Positions 62,515-64,000 of a DNA stretch of 64,000 nt are shown in pieces. The stretch is taken from positions 18,934 to 82,933 of the forward strand of contig NZ_JAIFZS010000035.1 of NCBI RefSeq assembly GCF_019710635.1, written 5' to 3'. The position numbers were made by a program, and so were the translations under genes. The notes under the pieces are model-generated. The model worked only from the letters and a program-made list of their open reading frames with translations, did no database searches and was not told the DNA's origin. Numbering within the stretch: position 1 is the first letter of the stretch; each line of letters starts with the position of its first letter. This stretch comes from Mycolicibacterium xanthum (GTDB taxonomy: Bacteria > Actinomycetota > Actinomycetes > Mycobacteriales > Mycobacteriaceae).

Positions 62515-63801
62515 ATGACGACCGCAGCCACGATGCCGGCAGGTTTCCTCATCCGCGGAGCGCGGGTGTTCGACGGAACCTCGCAGCGGCTCATCGAGGG
62601 CAAGGACGTGCTCGTCCGAGACGGCAAGATCGCCGTCATTGCAAGTGGCATCACAGCCGACAGCGGAGTCGTTACCCTCGACGCCGACGGTCGCACCCTG
62701 ATGCCTGGGCTCATCGACGCGCACTATCACTCGATGTTCAATTTCTGGCCCGTGAGCAAGGTGCTGAGCTCCGATTTCGGACTGCTGTGCATCGCGGCCT
62801 CAAAGATGGCGCGGGAAACCCTGCTCCGAGGGTTCACCACCGTCAGGGATGTGGGTGGCAACTGCTTTCCGATCGTGCGGGCCACCGACGAAGGGTTGAT
62901 CGACGGGCCGCGTGTGTACCCCTGCGGCGGATACATCAGCCAGACGTCCGGGCATGGTGACTTCCGCGGCCCGCTCGACGTTCCCACGAACGACGGCTCA
63001 CCCCTGGACTACTTCCAGAGGGTCGGTCACACGCTGATCGCCGACGGGGTGCCGGAGGTGATCAAGCGCACCCGGGAGGTGTTGCGCATGGGCGCCACCC
63101 AGATCAAGGCGATGGCGGGAGGAGGGGTGACCTCGCTGTACGATCCGCTCGATGTCACGGAATACACCTTCGAGGAGATGAAGGCGATCGTCGACGTGGC
63201 CAAGAGCTGGAACACCTACGTCGCGATTCACGTGAACACCGATGCGGCGATCCGGCAGTGGGTCGAAGCCGGTGCCACGTCCATCGAGCACGGGTTCTTC
63301 ATGGAGGACCGGACGGCGCAGCTGTTGGCGGAAAAGGGCGTGTGGTGGAGCATGCAGCCCATGGCGACCGACGAGGACGCGCTGACATTCGAGAACCCCA
63401 TCAGCACAGCCAAATACGCGCAATGCGTGTCCGGCCTGGACAACGCCGTCGCGGCCGCAAAGAAGTACAAGGTCAAGACGGCATTCGGCTGCGACATGCT
63501 CTTCGATCCCAAGCAGGCGGCGAAGATGGGCAAGTACCTGGCCAAGCTGCAGAAGTGGTACACGCCCCACGAGGCGCTGAGCATGGCCACCTCCGCGAAC
63601 GCCCAGCTACTCAAGCTGTGCGGACCGCGCGACCCCTACCCGGGCGACCTCGGTGTCGTCAAGGAAGGCGCACACGCCGACCTACTCCTGGTCGATGGGA
63701 ACCCCCTGGAGGATCTCGACCTCGTCACGGACCCGGACACGAACTTCGTCGTCATCATGAAGGCCGGAAAGGTCTATAAGAACGCGATCCACTCATCCTA
63801 G
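62515..63801 (+). CDS. Metal-dependent amidohydrolase, imidazolonepropionase/prolidase-like
   Basis: A 428-residue amidohydrolase-superfamily enzyme. Metal ligands are His70 and His72 (IDAHYHS), Lys198 (ATQIKAMAGGG, likely carboxylated), His239 (VAIHVN), His259 (SIEHGF) and an Asp in AFGCDML. The beta-sandwich ends (FLIRGARVFDG, ADLLLVDGNPLEDL) are present. Members act on Xaa-Pro dipeptides, imidazolone or other cyclic amides; the substrate is unknown. The ATG at 62515 follows GGAGAG. The next gene in the same direction is truncated by an IS. Confidence 0.92.
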   Translation: MTTAATMPAGFLIRGARVFDGTSQRLIEGKDVLVRDGKIAVIASGITADSGVVTLDADGRTLMPGLIDAHYHSMFNFWPVSKVLSSDFGLLCIAASKMARETLLRGFTTVRDVGGNCFPIVRATDEGLIDGPRVYPCGGYISQTSGHGDFRGPLDVPTNDGSPLDYFQRVGHTLIADGVPEVIKRTREVLRMGATQIKAMAGGGVTSLYDPLDVTEYTFEEMKAIVDVAKSWNTYVAIHVNTDAAIRQWVEAGATSIEHGFFMEDRTAQLLAEKGVWWSMQPMATDEDALTFENPISTAKYAQCVSGLDNAVAAAKKYKVKTAFGCDMLFDPKQAAKMGKYLAKLQKWYTPHEALSMATSANAQLLKLCGPRDPYPGDLGVVKEGAHADLLLVDGNPLEDLDLVTDPDTNFVVIMKAGKVYKNAIHSS

Positions 63802-63825
63802 CGATTAAGGCCAGAAGGATACGAC

Positions 63826-63870
63826 ATGAATCTTGACGCTGAGATCGACCGACTAGTGGTCTGTCTGTAA
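63826..63870 (+). pseudogene. Start of a gene cut off by the IS630-type element
   Basis: An ATG at 63826 with a good ribosome site (AGAAGGA six bases upstream) begins MNLDAEIDRL, then the frame enters the insertion sequence and stops at 63868-63870. It looks like the second gene of an operon with the amidohydrolase. Only ten native codons remain, so its family cannot be named. Confidence 0.6.
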
Positions 63871-64000
63871 ATTAATATGGTAGTCTGTACTATGCCGGTT
63901 ATGACAGCTGCCGCGTTGCCGGTCAGCGATGCTCAGCGTGCGGAGTTGGAGCGGATGGCGGCCTCGACGTCGTTGCCGCATCGTCAGGTGGTGCAGGCGC
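63856..64000 (+). mobile_element. Left end of an IS630-family insertion sequence, incomplete
   Basis: The junction is placed at 63854-63856, where a TA dinucleotide (the IS630 target) is followed by gtggtctgtctg and a sharply A/T-richer segment. The transposase begins 36 bp inside. The right end and inverted repeat lie beyond the window. Confidence 0.6.
63892..64000 (+). CDS. IS630-family transposase, N-terminal fragment
   Basis: Thirty-six codons are visible from ATG 63892, reading MPVMTAAALPVSDAQRAELE and continuing RMAASTSLPHRQVVQA. This is the opening of the helix-turn-helix region usual in actinobacterial IS630 transposases (LSDAQRAELE, LPHRxVxRA). The DDE catalytic domain is outside the window. 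An alternative ATG is four codons in. Confidence 0.7.
   Translation, partial: MPVMTAAALPVSDAQRAELERMAASTSLPHRQVVQA

Overview
The window is high-GC actinobacterial DNA, almost certainly from a Mycolicibacterium/Mycobacterium species. The marker genes are a complete Pup-proteasome system (dop, pup, prcB, prcA, mpa, pafA, pafB, pafC), mycothiol ligase mshC, an F420-type biliverdin reductase, an MTB12-type secreted antigen and mycobacterial lipoproteins. Gene order from position 1 to about 58,030 follows the M. tuberculosis block from roughly Rv2073c to Rv2141c, recalled from memory. It lacks the PE/PPE genes of that block and carries several insertions. GTG/TTG starts and 4-base GTGA/ATGA stop-start overlaps are frequent.

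Layout. 1-4,057: SDR, biliverdin reductase, M24 peptidase PepE, 5'-3' exonuclease, membrane DUF4333 protein. 4,136-10,312: helY, tatC, tatA, pafC, pafB on the minus strand. 10,383-24,492: the proteasome locus, interrupted by plus-strand genes (methyltransferase, epoxide-hydrolase-like protein, two paralogous membrane proteins, two SulP transporters). 24,640-31,051: MTB12-like proteins, DUF503, trmI, RecB-type nuclease, a flavin disulfide oxidoreductase, hisG, hisE. 31,100-41,050: sugar transporter, HAD phosphatase and a purine-oxidation operon. 41,103-46,031: metH with an upstream SAH riboswitch, and a PAC2 protein. 46,042-57,852: patatin, SDR, mshC, cysQ, three conserved actinobacterial genes, uppP, lppL, pyrD, PEBP protein and M20 peptidase. 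57,944-64,000: tRNA-Leu followed by an accessory region with a decayed integrase-like end, a TMEM175-type channel, a broken TRIC channel gene, a CPA antiporter, a DUF1003 protein, an amidohydrolase, and an IS630-type element entering at the right edge.

How the genes work together. PafA attaches Pup to proteins after Dop deamidates the Pup C-terminal glutamine. Mpa unfolds pupylated substrates into the PrcAB core, and PafBC is the DNA-damage transcription activator. The purine operon encodes a purine permease, a two-gene molybdenum hydroxylase, a FAD urate hydroxylase, HIU hydrolase and OHCU decarboxylase, which together would take hypoxanthine/xanthine through urate to allantoin.

The most interesting points are: (1) a SAH aptamer upstream of metH that overlaps a hairpin hiding the Shine-Dalgarno sequence, giving a self-consistent ON-switch model; (2) a MetH that resembles the E. 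coli/eukaryotic type rather than the M. tuberculosis type; (3) a purine permease fused to an OHCU-decarboxylase-like module next to a complete free-standing decarboxylase; (4) a perfect hairpin between tatA and tatC; and (5) the decayed integration scar beside tRNA-Leu.
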